Positions 41,701 to 47,300 of a DNA stretch of 64,000 nt are shown here, piece after piece (the first letter of the stretch is position 1; the number at the start of each line of letters is the position of its first letter). The notes beneath the pieces are model-generated. The model was not told where the DNA came from, ran no database searches, and saw only the letters and a list, made by a program, of their open reading frames with translations. Source of the stretch: JANRLF01 sp033762815 (GTDB lineage: Bacteria; Bacteroidota; Bacteroidia; Chitinophagales; CAIOSU01); contig JANRLF010000001.1 of NCBI GenBank assembly GCA_033762815.1, positions 1-64,000 on the forward strand, written 5' to 3'. A program made the position numbers and the translations under genes.

Positions 41701-43477
41701 GGTAGATATCACTATCAATCCAATACCTGTGGTGGCTCTTGGCCCTGATGTGGTACAATGTGGCGGCACAGTTACTTTGGATGCTGGTGCTGGTTATGTA
41801 TTGTATGAATGGTCAACTGGCGGTAATACTCAAACAGAAGTTATCGCCACCAGCCAAACAGTGGATGTTACCGTGACAGATGCCAACGGCTGTATCGGTG
41901 CTGATACGGTTGACATTACCATCAACGCAATCCCAGTCGTTGACCTTGGTAATGATACCTCTTTCTGCGGCAGCAATTATGTACTGGATGCAGGCAACTT
42001 TGGTGCAACTTATGAATGGTCGAACCTTGACACTACCCAAACCATTACGGTTACCACTTCAGGTACTTATAGCGTAACAGTAACCGCTGCAGGTGGCTGT
42101 ACCGCAGTAGATACCGTGGTAGTGAATCTGAATGGAGGTTTGACGGTTAGTCTGGGTGCCGACGTAACCCAATGTGGCGGAACGGTAACTTTGGATGCAG
42201 GTGCAGGATTTGTGGATTACCAATGGTCGAATGGCGATTCTATCCAAACTACCGTTATCAGCACCGTAGGTACCGCAACATATAGCGTTACCGTAAGCGA
42301 TGCCAACGGCTGCACGGCTACCGATGCCATTGATGTTACCATCAATGCATTGCCCACTGTAACCTTAGGACCTGATTTGGTACAGTGCGGTGGCTCGGTA
42401 ACGCTAGATGCAGGTGCGGGCGCTGCAAGTTACTTGTGGTCAGATAATACTAGCAGCCAAACACTGGTGGTAACTACTACCAATACCTATTCCGTCACCG
42501 TAACGGGTGCAAACGGCTGTACTGCTGCCGATACTATCAATGTAACTATTAATCCTCCGTTTACAGTAAGCTTGGGTAATGACGTGACCCAATGCGGAGG
42601 CACGGTAACATTAAATGCTGGTAACCCAGGCTCTACTTACCAATGGAGTACTGGCGACTTTACACAGCAATTAATAGTATCTACCAGCGGTACTTACTAT
42701 GTGGTGGTAACCAACCCATCAGGCTGTATCGCTACTGATACGGTGAATGTGACCATCAATGCCGTACCTGTGTTGCCGTTGGGCAATGACGTGGTGTTGT
42801 GCGGTGGTTCGGTAACTTTGGACGCGGGTAATCCAGGTTCAACGTATGAGTGGTCTGATGGTGTGACTACCGTACAAACGTTTACGGTAAATAGCACCGG
42901 CACTTATTCGGTAACCATTACATTAGCCAACGGTTGTTCATTGTCTGATACCATCAATGTTACCATCAATAACAATATCAGCGTCAGCTTGAGCTTGCCG
43001 TTCGATACCGTTTGTGCCAATGCCTCGCCTATTACTTTGTCGGGTGGTGTTCCTACGGGCGGTACATACCTGGGTCCAGGCGTGTTGAACAATGTGTTCG
43101 ACCCAATGATTGTGGGCGCAGGTTCATATAACTTGGGTTACTTGGTACTGGATACCAGTGGATGCTTAGGTACTGCCTATGCGAACGTAGTGGTGGAAAC
43201 TTGTATCGGTATAGACGATCCTGAAATGGCAGTTATCAATGTGTATCCTAACCCTAACGATGGTAGGTTTACATTGGATATCACCAACGCTAGTATGGGC
43301 GAAATGAATATTGAAATAGTGAACGTGGAAGGCAGGAAGGTATTTGAAGCCAATAAAGAAATGGTGACAGGTTCCTATACCAAGCAGTTCGACTTGAGCC
43401 ATTTGGCGAAAGGAGTTTACTATGTAAGATTGGTTACTGCCGAGCAAACCCACATTAAGCGGGTAGTAGTTCAGTAA
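26732..43477 (+). CDS. 5,581-residue secreted multidomain protein, type A T9SS sorting domain
   Basis: Single intact frame for a giant exported protein. Visible parts are: a long signal peptide (1-41, ending LQAQ); a beta-sandwich domain (about 45-270); a fibronectin III domain (about 275-362); a beta-rich stalk (about 370-1100); and a right-handed beta-helix (about 1107-1810, with repeated N-x-I-x-N turns). A CARDB-like and Ig-like section runs from about 1815 to 2330. The rest holds five P/Homo B domains (starting near 2340, 2875, 3725, 4025 and 4315) interleaved with 27 Ig-like repeats of about 69 residues (2549-5415). Residues 5500-5581 are a type A T9SS sorting domain (INVYPNPNDGRF, GVYYVRL). 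No protease catalytic domain is visible despite the P-domains. The likely role is adhesion or a surface fibre (inference). A terminator follows directly. Confidence 0.88.
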   Translation: MKNLSSTLESNAVNNRNRKQLSFRLLIGLFAFFSMAALQAQNINNYAFSKTTSGSLGLDRNSNTVDMSTGTVQLVAPSTDDAGSSVNSIGFDFFFQGAYYTQFSASSNGFVRLGGSAISGTAYTIGAAGLAYIAPFGGDLETSSSGKVHFKVVGSAPSRTLVIEFLNMGLDFVGSPYNNPNGTYQVRLYEGTGIVEFVYGAMATNTSTLNTGSFNIGISSSNTATTILSVNSAANTVQNTVFTNAYTAGAPIPELTSSADGSRVVYTFAPPVPNAPSNLTFTAVTAGSMTLNYTDNSSNELSFVIYRSVDGGATYTYDTIVAANVTSVVRGALSPSTTYYYRVYALTEGALSGPIANNATTLAPGVITSIASGLWSQTTTWSTGVVPTITDNVTITAGNTVTIDIAAFANDLNIQGTLQYEQTTARTLTTAADVVIGSSGTFQSNPAGTVTTHSLVVRGDLNNGGILDFSTNGNTAGATITFGNPGNVDWILQTGSTTDLRQTTGVTLNKGTSNTNTLTFTPAGGTLTVLGANTVGFLTITNGTFKIDGTSTFSSPLFNTASYTIAAGGGLWLNNPNATIVGLNGSPTNNGILRISQGLYNIGTSSGNSLGMGTGASFIMEGGKITVSGRINTANAVTFNQSGGIIFVSNVGNASSAAPSFGLTNANNSITISGGSINLIQASTGATQLDYNVQGSTINITGGTLNIGSGSTTTNFNFRVQGIMPNVVIDNFTNNKTATLSAAATVYLDATINTGATLNLNGFNLRARGNLINNGTLNGSTTGSRLTFEGSTAQSYSGTGVSTATLQTLEIQNSSTGVSIGTALPALRINMIDGDLINTGVVTLGNGTAAATIQYGTAASTVVAGNFDVAPVFNIGTGSLTIIYAQEAALRTSGLEIPVSRIVDSINVNNTNNVTIAGGDISTRGLAMLGGILNTSSSNLVTVTGTAVASVTGGSASSYVNGPLVRSLPASLATGTTYNFPIGKGSYNPLALVNPVTTTTGAIQAEVFDAATGGTAGTGLASIRTDRYWQIGLASGTAPTSFAVSLTDNAVIASSRVGYSATLAGTYNEVGGTAVAPVITSTTVPGFGFLVLGTTSASLSGTYPVGASAPVYQKLTQVAAALNSSNITGDVVFEMQADYDGTTGETFPITFQQFSTTGGSWKVTIRPASGASGLTTSGDPGTGNSLIVFNGLDNLTFDGRAGGTGSTITWTFRNTRTTATVGPVFQFQNDAIGDSLKYLNIQGQNSTTTSGLIVIGTTTGTSGNDNNYIGYNDIRDRTEAVGIPAVGLYAAGTTGATNSGNTIHNNRFQNLSSAGVSVTGTGNGDNWKIITNSFYNNLSTAPSTAQTAINFVPGATSTGDTISDNTIGGSNPGASGTPWTNSGAVAVRGIVVNVGTTGTSAYLNQNAIRNFSLTSTGASTFIGIEVTGGTVSVNNSTIGGPTTAESILVSGSSTTFGISSTSSSAITIDNNTIANLGALGTGTGIGLRGITHTSGGQPTITNNNINNLVSNATTTSNTTSAVLGIYSASTNANQLIANNTIYALGSSALTANTNVQGIVLNTAGSGGIVRGNKIYNLQSITTGAGGIQGIHIFNGGTWNIYNNQISITNSPYSGPVIVRGIWDNSGTSTTSNITFNTVYVGGTASGTANSFGFTRTVGSITNFKNNLIYNERSGGTGSHYAISNTNSTPATGWGAQASNYNYFIAAASNRVGEWGTSTGLTLPAWRTASVSDSASFSALTSVIASSTLFTDAANGDLKINPSYYTTATNIESKGTPITGVTVDFENDARPGPAGSVNGGATAPDIGADEFDGTRVTLDVGVTALLSPGIVGCHGATDTIRVRIRNFDTAPLNFASDTVTLNVFTTGTNPQVFPAIVFNSGSLAGNATLDTTITTTYNMSATGSYTFNANVTLAGDGNIGNDTLPPVTIIISGGTASAPSNATCGGSNATLTVSGYTNGGSVQWQSFDGSTWVNETSTGNTSATYVVSPLDTTAYRALICGLWTSTVDTVYAQEVLAPTVIGDTVCGTDTAFLSASGNGTLKWYDAATGGTQVTTGTTYAPIVSATDTFYVTNVSGVTTTSLGPLTNGIGAGIYTTTYNQMQFNVLSPVTVRGFYIYANATGTLIVNLTTSGGTVLERDTLIIGAGDLSVKKYFPLNWSLSPGTDYRITRPSGPATYRNSTGASYPYTIPGLISITGNTFDPAYYYLAYDWQIEVGCESPRVPVVALVNPAPGITLTAGDTILCVGESTNLTVTSANTGYAYSWTPATGLSATTGNTVTATPTTTTSYIVNAVDALAGCAIADTQLIVVNPLPQLVTAALDDTICEGDTTQLSVLGQSATISPSATQTFTSTTVVSIPDNNTTGVTASLAVNGVYPPVLSSASSIRVCMTLPHTFAGDLDITLISPSGTQVKLIDDNGGTGDSLTNTCFSASGASSVSAWVAADAPFTGTYQPQGNLSNFNGQDPNGTWTLRLIDDASGDTGRVTNWNLTFNVGGEPTYAWSPTGSLSSSTIRNPLAFTATTTTYTVTLTDTATGCQRFDTAVVTVNPKPVVNLGPDTVQCGGTVTLDAGNPGSTYLWSTGANTQTIVASATGTYSVTVTTANGCVDSDTIQVTIGTPFSFSFGNDTTVCNGITLATVLPGTYLWSTGAQTSSISITTSNTYSLTITNDGCTASDAIVVTVYETPVIDSITGASGPVCVGQPVQLGLAFQSPIDPSYTITWSPSSGLSATNISNPVATISSPVTYTVIVSSPLASCSDTATVTLNPQPSPVVNLGADVTQCGGSVALDAGNPGATYLWSTGATTQSINYSTQGTGLVSVLVSIGQCTDSDTVLVTINELPLPLVGQSSPDTLTICAGDTAQIIQFADSLAPAVSFSNTNDFSIPDNNIIGVASPIIVSGVPGTLGSGSSISAVCLNVNHTNVGDLNLILVGPNATSIELSDANGGSGDNYSNTCFRPTAATSITTGTAPFTGDYLPEISFSNFNGENPNGSWQLLAVDGTSGNVGLIADWTISFEQVDSIIYSWSPSSGLTASNIANPIASPVSTTDYVLTLTNARTGCSSTDTTTVVVNPLPTANLGPDVTQCGGTVTLDAGNPGATFLWSTGASTQTISVSTSNTYSVTVTTTAGCVVADTITVTILPVNPVSIGPDQTQCGGTVTLDAGTGYTTYAWSNGANTQSIVAATTNSYSVTVTEANGCTSADTANITIVATLAVNLGPDTTQCGGTVTLDAGNPGANYLWSTGATTRTITVGSGTYSVVADAGTGCSATDTITVTINTPPTVSLGPDVSQCGGTVILDAGAGFTAYNWSNGATTQSITVSTSNTYRVTVTAANGCTAADTAVVTINTPPTVSLGPDVTQCGGTVTLDAGNPGASYLWSTGATTQSIVASTSNSYQVTVTAVNGCTAADTAVVTINLVPTVSLGPDVTQCGGTVTLDAGAGFTAYSWSNGASTQTTTVSTSNTYRVTVTAANGCTAADTAVVTINSSATVNIGPDVVQCGGTVTLDAGNPGTTYLWSTGATTQSITATTSNIYSVLVTLPNGCTGRDTATIIINPVPTQALGPDVAQCGGTVTLNAGNPGATYLWSTAATSQTIVASLSGTYSVTVTNGNNCTVADTIVVTINPSAVVSLGADDTLCGPVVLDAGAGFTAYAWSNGASTRTVSLTTSGTYRVTVTNANGCTGSDTIVLGINATPVIDSIRGTSTLVCENTPRQLTAVTNVPRIQRVFTNGTDFTILSNATLNSPITVSGIAPVIIDSTTIVTVCLNATHTFDGDLDISLVSPAGTAINLSDDNGGGGDNYTNTCFSMTAATAVTAGVAPFTGTFRPEGNLYTLNGQAVNGTWNLRVADDAAGDQGVLDTWSITFSSQDTNYVWAWSPATGLSATNIANPIATIGDTTTYTVTYTNVVTGCADTATVTLNTTPLPVVSLGPDLNLCASSTLLDAGNPGATYAWSNGATTQTATISSTGTYRVTVTNASGCTATDTIVVTLTPAPIIDSVTSATNPICEGVPVQLTAFAANIPRIQQTYSNGTNFNIVDNSTLNSPITISGVAPQTIDSSTIVTVCLTATHTFTGDMDISLVSPAGTVINLSDDNGGGGDNYTNTCFSMTAATAVTAGVAPFTGTFRPEGNLYTLNGQAVNGTWNLRIADDAGGDVGVLDIWSITLRTLDTNYVFSWTPSAGLSATNVFNPVATVNDTTTYTVVISTPLAGCADTATITLNTVPAPVQALGPDVTQCGGTVTLNAGNAGATYLWSTGATVQSIPVTASGTYSVAVSNGVCTVRDTVNVTIDSLPVPSSLTATPDTVCAGSPSQLNAVVNSAQNFAFTNTTDFSIPDNAPNGVLSPITVSGLSSNLGSGISIASVCVNVAHAWIEDVDLTLIAPGGTLIDLSSDNGADGDNYTNTCFTPTATTNITAGAPPFTGNFLPEGSFSTFNGISANGAWNLRAADDEAIITGTLLDWTITFRRTDSITYAWSPATGLSATNIANPVASPTVTTDYIVTTTNTRTGCVGVDTVTVNVKQLPVVALGNDTTVCQSITLDAGNPGATYLWSTGATTQTISVSTTDVYSVTVTNNGCSGSDTINVTVNPSVSVSLGPDVTQCGGSVTLDAGNAGSTYLWSTGDATQIITVSSSNDYSVTVTTPQGCIGSDTVNVTINNQPVVDLGPDTLVCGSSLTLDAGNPGATYIWSNFSFTQTITVTTGGNYSVLVIDPSGCIDSDTIAVTFAAPISVSLPNIAQCGGTVTLDAGPGFASYQWSNGDTTQTTTISSTGFYYVTVTSAAGCTASNVSVITIYPVPTVNAGPDVTQCGGTVVLDAGAGFNTYQWSNGDVTQTSTVSNSDSYRVTVTDANGCTVADTVNVTINTIPTVALGPDVAQCGGTVTLDAGAGAASYLWSTTDVTQTLTVSSNGTYSVTVTSAAGCTAADTIDVTIFTAPVVDLGPDVTQCGGTVTLDAGAGFSLYEWSNTDVTQTSTVSTSNSYSVTVTDANGCTAADTVDITINPIPVVALGPDVVQCGGTVTLDAGAGYVLYEWSTGGNTQTEVIATSQTVDVTVTDANGCIGADTVDITINAIPVVDLGNDTSFCGSNYVLDAGNFGATYEWSNLDTTQTITVTTSGTYSVTVTAAGGCTAVDTVVVNLNGGLTVSLGADVTQCGGTVTLDAGAGFVDYQWSNGDSIQTTVISTVGTATYSVTVSDANGCTATDAIDVTINALPTVTLGPDLVQCGGSVTLDAGAGAASYLWSDNTSSQTLVVTTTNTYSVTVTGANGCTAADTINVTINPPFTVSLGNDVTQCGGTVTLNAGNPGSTYQWSTGDFTQQLIVSTSGTYYVVVTNPSGCIATDTVNVTINAVPVLPLGNDVVLCGGSVTLDAGNPGSTYEWSDGVTTVQTFTVNSTGTYSVTITLANGCSLSDTINVTINNNISVSLSLPFDTVCANASPITLSGGVPTGGTYLGPGVLNNVFDPMIVGAGSYNLGYLVLDTSGCLGTAYANVVVETCIGIDDPEMAVINVYPNPNDGRFTLDITNASMGEMNIEIVNVEGRKVFEANKEMVTGSYTKQFDLSHLAKGVYYVRLVTAEQTHIKRVVVQ
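34376..42976 (+). repeat. 27 Ig-like 69-residue repeats coded within the giant gene
   Basis: Each unit reads close to LGPDVTQCGGTVTLDAG, then W-S-x-G-x-T-T-Q, then NGC-x-x-x-D-T-x-x-V-T-I-N, and carries two cysteines (QCGG and NGC) that could form one disulphide per domain. Units are about 207 bp. Nine are consecutive at 35945-37800 and thirteen at 40286-42976. Units 1-3, 13 and 14 alternate with P-domains and other Ig domains. Codons differ widely between units that have nearly the same amino acids. Confidence 0.85.
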
Positions 43478-43497
43478 TCCTATCCTGACAGTTTTGT

Positions 43498-43530
43498 GAA
43501 GGGAGGCCAATGAGCCTCCCTTCGTTTTTT
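43498..43530 (+). terminator. Rho-independent terminator of the giant gene
   Basis: GAAGGGAGGC (43498-43507), a 6-nt loop, GCCTCCCTTC (43514-43523), G, then six T bases. The 10-bp stem is perfect and lies 21 bases after the stop codon. Confidence 0.9.
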
Positions 43531-43570
43531 AAGGAAATGATAAAAGATCCATCGAGAACGAAGAAGCGAC

Positions 43571-44040
43571 CTGTTGGCAATTTTGCTGATGCACATAGAG
43601 CTTGCGGATGTCCAATCCAAACAATTCATTCCAATTTCCGCCTACAGATTCCTCGTTCCTCGGAATGACAAATATGTTGTCGTCCCGACGCAGGAGGTAC
43701 CTGTTGGAAATTTTGCAGATGCACACAGAGCTTGCGGATGTCCAATCCAAACAATTCATTCCAATTTCCGTCTACAGATTCCTCGTCCTCGGAATGACAA
43801 ATATGTTGTCGTCCCGACGCAGGAGGGACCTGTTGGAAATTTTGCTGATGCACATAGAGCTTGCGGATGTCCAATCCAAACAATTCATTCCAATTTCCGC
43901 CTACAGATTCCTCGTTCCTCGGAATGACAAATATGTTGTCGTCCCGACGCAGGAGGGACCTGTTGGAAATTTTGCAGATGCACACAGAGTTTGCGGATGT
44001 CCAATCCAAACAATTCATTCCAATTTCCTCCTACAGATTT
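43571..44040. repeat. Tandem 130-bp repeat array, about 3.6 copies
   Basis: Copies start at 43571, 43701, 43830 and 43960, marked by CTGTTGG, giving periods of 130, 129 and 130 bp. The fourth copy stops about 78 bases in. Each full copy contains GCTTGCGGATGTCC, CAATTTCCGCCTACAGATTC, CTCGGAATGACA and GTCGTCCCGACGCAGGAGG. Open frames cross it on both strands, but they only mirror the repeat. The GGAATGACA...GATTCCTCG part is the dispersed intergenic repeat also seen at 14203-14260 and 44403-44455. It has no CRISPR-like spacers. Confidence 0.85.
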
Positions 44041-44053
44041 GGTATGAGCAAAC

Positions 44054-44380
44054 TCATGATTCTAACAATTCATATGGATCAATAAATTGCCAAGTAGGAT
44101 TGACCGACTTAATTAATTGTTCCTTTTTTTGCCTTCTCCAACCCTTAATTTCTTTCTCCCTTTCAATGGCTTGCCGAACATTGGTGCAACTCTCATAATA
44201 AACCAATTTATAGCAAAAATATCTTCCTGCGAAAGTCTTTTGGAGCCCTTTATTCTCTTTGTGTTCCTGTATTCGTCTAACTAGATCATTAGTAACTCCA
44301 GTATACAAAACAGTTTTTTCTGGATTTGTCAAAATATATACATAATAATGCTTGTTCACGAAATGAAGATATAAAAGCAT
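44054..44380 (-). CDS. GIY-YIG nuclease family protein
   Basis: Small predicted endonuclease of about 108 residues (ATG 44380), or 101 if GTG 44359 is used. The GIY-YIG core is plain: YYVYILTNPEKTVLYTGVT, then NDLVRRIQEH with the conserved Arg, and a later EREKEIKGWRRQKK with the family's Glu. The family includes the short UPF0213/YhbQ-like nucleases. The gene sits between the truncated fourth 130-bp repeat and another copy of the same repeat sequence at 44403-44455, as if it interrupts the array. Longer upstream codons fall inside the repeat and are unlikely to be translated. Confidence 0.85.
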   Translation of the reverse strand: MLLYLHFVNKHYYVYILTNPEKTVLYTGVTNDLVRRIQEHKENKGLQKTFAGRYFCYKLVYYESCTNVRQAIEREKEIKGWRRQKKEQLIKSVNPTWQFIDPYELLES

Positions 44381-44402
44381 AACTGCTAATTCAAACATTT
44401 TA

Positions 44403-44455
44403 ACCAATTTCCGCTTACATATGCCTTGCGCTTCGGAATGGCAAATGAATGCAAT
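44403..44455. repeat. Dispersed repeat fragment flanking the GIY-YIG gene
   Basis: CAATTTCCGCTTACA and GCTTCGGAATGGCAAATG match, with a few changes, CAATTTCCGCCTACA and CCTCGGAATGACAAATATG of the tandem array, in the same orientation. It is the right-hand partner of the array across the GIY-YIG gene. Confidence 0.65.
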
Positions 44456-44507
44456 CATAGCCTATGCTCGGAAAGTTTTTGGTATTTTAGGTATTCAATC
44501 TGCCTAT

Positions 44508-45854
44508 ATGAATCGTTCAGTTGCATTTATATTTCTAGTCTTGATTGCTTCCTTGGTTTCAGCGCAACAGAGCCAAAAGCTGGTTGCTGGCCCTATGCTG
44601 GGCTATGTGGAATATAGGGAAGTGCTAATATGGCTGGAAGTAGGTACCTCGGTAAATGAAGTGGAAGTAAGTTATAGGCAGAAGGGTACGAAAGAGTGGA
44701 CAGAGGCAGAATATCAAGGCCAATTGCACCGCCAATTCAATCCTATAAAAATAGCCCTGGCACCCTTGGAACCTGGGACGGAATACGAGTATGAAATTTG
44801 GATTGATGAAAAGAAACAGGCATTCCCTTATCCTTTGCAGTTCAAAACCCGTGAGTTGTGGGAGTACCGCAAGCCACAGCCTGATTTTTCCTTTATAGTG
44901 GGCAGTTGTGCTTATGTAAACGACAGCCTTTACGACAGGCCCGGTCAAGCCTATGGAAGGGCTTACCACATTTTTGAAAGCATCGCCAATACTCCGGCCG
45001 ATATGATGCTGTGGATAGGGGACAACACCTATTTACGTGAGGTTGACTACCGTTCGCCCTACGGCATCTGGTATCGCAACTCGCATACCAGGCGGTTGCC
45101 GCAAATGCAGCACCTGCTGGCAAGCAAAATCAACTATGCCGTTTGGGATGACCATGACTACGGTCCTAATGATGCCGATGGCAGCTATGAATTGAAAGAT
45201 ACCTCGCTGGAAATATTTAAGGCTTATTGGGGCAATAAAAGTTACGGAACCTCCCACACCCCCGGAGTGTTCGGTCGTTTCACCTGGAGCGATGCCGAGT
45301 TCTTTCTATTGGATGATAGGTATTACCGTGGGGCGCAAAAACTGCCCAATAACGATACCTCAAGAACTTTTCTTGGTAGGGCGCAGCTAGATTGGCTAAA
45401 AACGGCATTGGCTAGTTCATGGGCCCCCTTCAAGTTCATAGTTTGTGGCAACCAGGTAATCAATGCCTTGAACAGTTTTGAATGCTATAGGAACTATGGT
45501 GTGGAGTATACCGAGTTGATGGATTTCATCGTGAAGCAAAAGATTTCAGGGGTAGTTTTTCTTAGTGGTGATAGGCACCTGACCGAGATAGAGCAATGGC
45601 AACCCGATGGTTTTTATACCATTTATGATATTACCTCCTCGCCGCTCACTTCGGGCCCTTACACCAACCCGGAAAAGGAATTGAACAACCCTGGCCGGGT
45701 TGCGGGAACATTATTGACGGAGAACAATTATGTGCGCATCAGCATCACTGGGGAGCCCACCAATAGGAAACTGACCGTAGAGGCGTTTGATGCGAATGGC
45801 CAAAAAAAGTGGGAGCAGGTAATACCACAATCAGCAATTAGCTTGCCCAAATAA
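44508..45854 (+). CDS. PhoD-like alkaline phosphatase/phosphodiesterase
   Basis: Exported metallophosphoesterase of 448 residues. A signal peptide (1-20, ending LVSAQ) is followed by a fibronectin-like N-domain (about 30-120). The catalytic domain carries SCAYVNDS, MLWIGDNTYL, VWDDHDYGPND, FLLDDRYYRG and VVFLSGDRHLTE, the metal-binding motifs of the PhoD/calcineurin-like group. Members release phosphate from monoesters or diesters outside the cytoplasm. An upstream ATG at 44421 lies in repeat DNA and would bury the signal peptide, so I start at 44508. It converges on the porT-like gene with one base between the stops. Confidence 0.9.
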   Translation: MNRSVAFIFLVLIASLVSAQQSQKLVAGPMLGYVEYREVLIWLEVGTSVNEVEVSYRQKGTKEWTEAEYQGQLHRQFNPIKIALAPLEPGTEYEYEIWIDEKKQAFPYPLQFKTRELWEYRKPQPDFSFIVGSCAYVNDSLYDRPGQAYGRAYHIFESIANTPADMMLWIGDNTYLREVDYRSPYGIWYRNSHTRRLPQMQHLLASKINYAVWDDHDYGPNDADGSYELKDTSLEIFKAYWGNKSYGTSHTPGVFGRFTWSDAEFFLLDDRYYRGAQKLPNNDTSRTFLGRAQLDWLKTALASSWAPFKFIVCGNQVINALNSFECYRNYGVEYTELMDFIVKQKISGVVFLSGDRHLTEIEQWQPDGFYTIYDITSSPLTSGPYTNPEKELNNPGRVAGTLLTENNYVRISITGEPTNRKLTVEAFDANGQKKWEQVIPQSAISLPK

Positions 45855-45855
45855 A

Positions 45856-46575
45856 CTACCCTTCAAAATGTAGGGAAATGAGGATGGAACGGGAGAGGAG
45901 CTTGTCCAGCACGTTGGAGTAGATAAAATCCTCGTCGCGGGAATGGAGATTGAGCAGCCCGTTGGAAAACTTGATTTCTGGTGAAAAAATAAAGAGCGGA
46001 AAGAAGAACTGGATACCTGCCCCGTATTCATAGGCAAAGTCATTGGCCACAATCTTTACTTGGTCTTCCGCGCGGCGTGCTTTAGCATTGGAAGCCAAAT
46101 CAAGGTTATACTTCATGCCCACCAATACATACAGCCGCATATCCTTTATGGGCTGCGACTTGAATCTCACCTCCAACGGAAACTCGAGGATAATGGATTC
46201 GATACTTTTTTCCACCGTTTTGCCGCTGGCCATTTTGTATTGCAGGTTTTTATCGGCAAAACACAAAGATGGTATAAAGCGCAGGTCAAAATATTTACCC
46301 ATTTGCAAGTTGGAAACAATGCCCAAATTGAATCCTGGCCCATGGGTACTGTTGATGGTAAGGACACTATCGTTATCAATAAACGTACTGTTTTGTACCA
46401 ACTTGAAATTGGAGGTATTATAACCCAAAGTGATACCAAAATATATCTTCTTATTGACGTACTCCAAATAATTGCGCTGTGCGGAAACCACCTGCGGCAA
46501 TACCATTAATAGCAGTACTGTTAGGGCTTTTGGCCCGTATAGATGGAAGATATACCGAAACTTAATGTTCTGCAT
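45856..46575 (-). CDS. porT: PorT-like outer-membrane protein of type IX secretion
   Basis: The 239-residue product has a signal peptide ending VVSAQ (about residue 33) and reads as an eight-stranded beta-barrel (YFGITLGYNTSNFKL ... GPGFNLGIVSN ... FDLRFIPSLCFADKNL ... RSILISLHFEG). The pattern and the position directly after ubiE are those of the Bacteroidota PorT (SprT) protein needed for T9SS secretion. The call rests partly on that neighbourhood. Its first codons overlap the end of ubiE by 55 bases, so expression is probably coupled. It would serve the type A and B substrates in this window. Confidence 0.82.
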   Translation of the reverse strand: MQNIKFRYIFHLYGPKALTVLLLMVLPQVVSAQRNYLEYVNKKIYFGITLGYNTSNFKLVQNSTFIDNDSVLTINSTHGPGFNLGIVSNLQMGKYFDLRFIPSLCFADKNLQYKMASGKTVEKSIESIILEFPLEVRFKSQPIKDMRLYVLVGMKYNLDLASNAKARRAEDQVKIVANDFAYEYGAGIQFFFPLFIFSPEIKFSNGLLNLHSRDEDFIYSNVLDKLLSRSILISLHFEG

Positions 46576-47258
46576 TCCCTGTTTTTAAAACCCGCCTGTG
46601 CAAGCATCGCCAAAAAAGCTGTTCCTTCCGGAAACGATGCCACCGATTCAGGAAGGTAGCTGTATGCACGTTTGTCTTTTGAAAAGAACCTGCCTACAAC
46701 GGGTAAAATAAAATGAAAATAAAAATAAAATACTTGCTTCACTGGAAAAAACTTAGGCTTGGAAAATTCAAGTACCAACAAGGTTCCGCCAGGTTTCAGC
46801 ACACGGTACATTTCGTCAATACCCCTTTGTGTATTTTCAAAGTTGCGTACCCCAAATGCAACGGTCACGGCATCAAAAGTATTGTTGTCAAAGGGCATGT
46901 TTTCTGAATCGCCCTTCTGCATGCTGATGATTTTTTCCAGCCCTTTTTGCTTCACCTTATCGCGCCCTACTGATAGCATCAGTTCTGAAAGGTCATAGCC
47001 GATTATCTTTTCAGGTTGCAGTTTGGCCAATGCTACGGCTAGGTCGCCAGTACCGGTTGCCACATCCAGAATCACCCTGGCTTTGGTGGCGGCTATCATC
47101 TTAACTGCCCGCTTGCGCCACAGCTTATCGATACCCAAGGACAGAAAATGGTTAAGAAAGTCATATTGCGGGGCAATATTGTCAAACATTTCCTCAACCT
47201 GCCCTTTTTTCGATTTGTCCTTATCGTTATAAGGAGTTATGTTGCTGATATCTTGCAA
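46521..47258 (-). CDS. ubiE: Demethylmenaquinone methyltransferase
   Basis: SAM-dependent C-methyltransferase that makes menaquinone (menG function in this phylum). It shows FDNIAPQYDFLNHFLSLGIDKLWR, SAM motif I ILDVATGTGDLA, GYDLSELML, the FGVRNFENTQRG signature and the LLVLEFSKPKF block. The frame is open up to TTG 47303, but a TACTTTTG promoter element covers 47301-47308, so translation must start later. TTG 47258 gives 245 residues, the usual family length. No ATG lies upstream of the conserved MFDNIAP segment, so the exact start is uncertain. Confidence 0.9.
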   Translation of the reverse strand: MQDISNITPYNDKDKSKKGQVEEMFDNIAPQYDFLNHFLSLGIDKLWRKRAVKMIAATKARVILDVATGTGDLAVALAKLQPEKIIGYDLSELMLSVGRDKVKQKGLEKIISMQKGDSENMPFDNNTFDAVTVAFGVRNFENTQRGIDEMYRVLKPGGTLLVLEFSKPKFFPVKQVFYFYFHFILPVVGRFFSKDKRAYSYLPESVASFPEGTAFLAMLAQAGFKNRECRTLSFGISSIYTGQKP

Positions 47259-47300
47259 ATTGCTGTATTTTACCGCCGCTGTGTAGGTTGGGAAACAGCA

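Noticed and set aside
26843..43092. Many long open frames antisense to the giant gene
   Set aside because: They mirror the periodic repeats and Thr/Gly-rich codons of the plus strand, have no promoters, and do not resemble known proteins.
26732..43477. Intein, programmed frameshift or gene fusion error in the giant gene
   Set aside because: No splice-site motifs or homing endonuclease domain were seen, and the frame stays open with a proper signal peptide and sorting domain at its ends.
43571..44040. CRISPR array or real coding sequence
   Set aside because: The units are directly joined at about 130 bp without variable spacers and there are no cas genes. The frames on both strands (e.g. with VIPRNEESV words) are translations of the dispersed repeat.
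44421..44507. N-terminal extension of the PhoD-like protein
   Set aside because: The extra 29 codons lie in and just after repeat DNA and would place the signal peptide internally. ATG 44508 begins a normal signal peptide.
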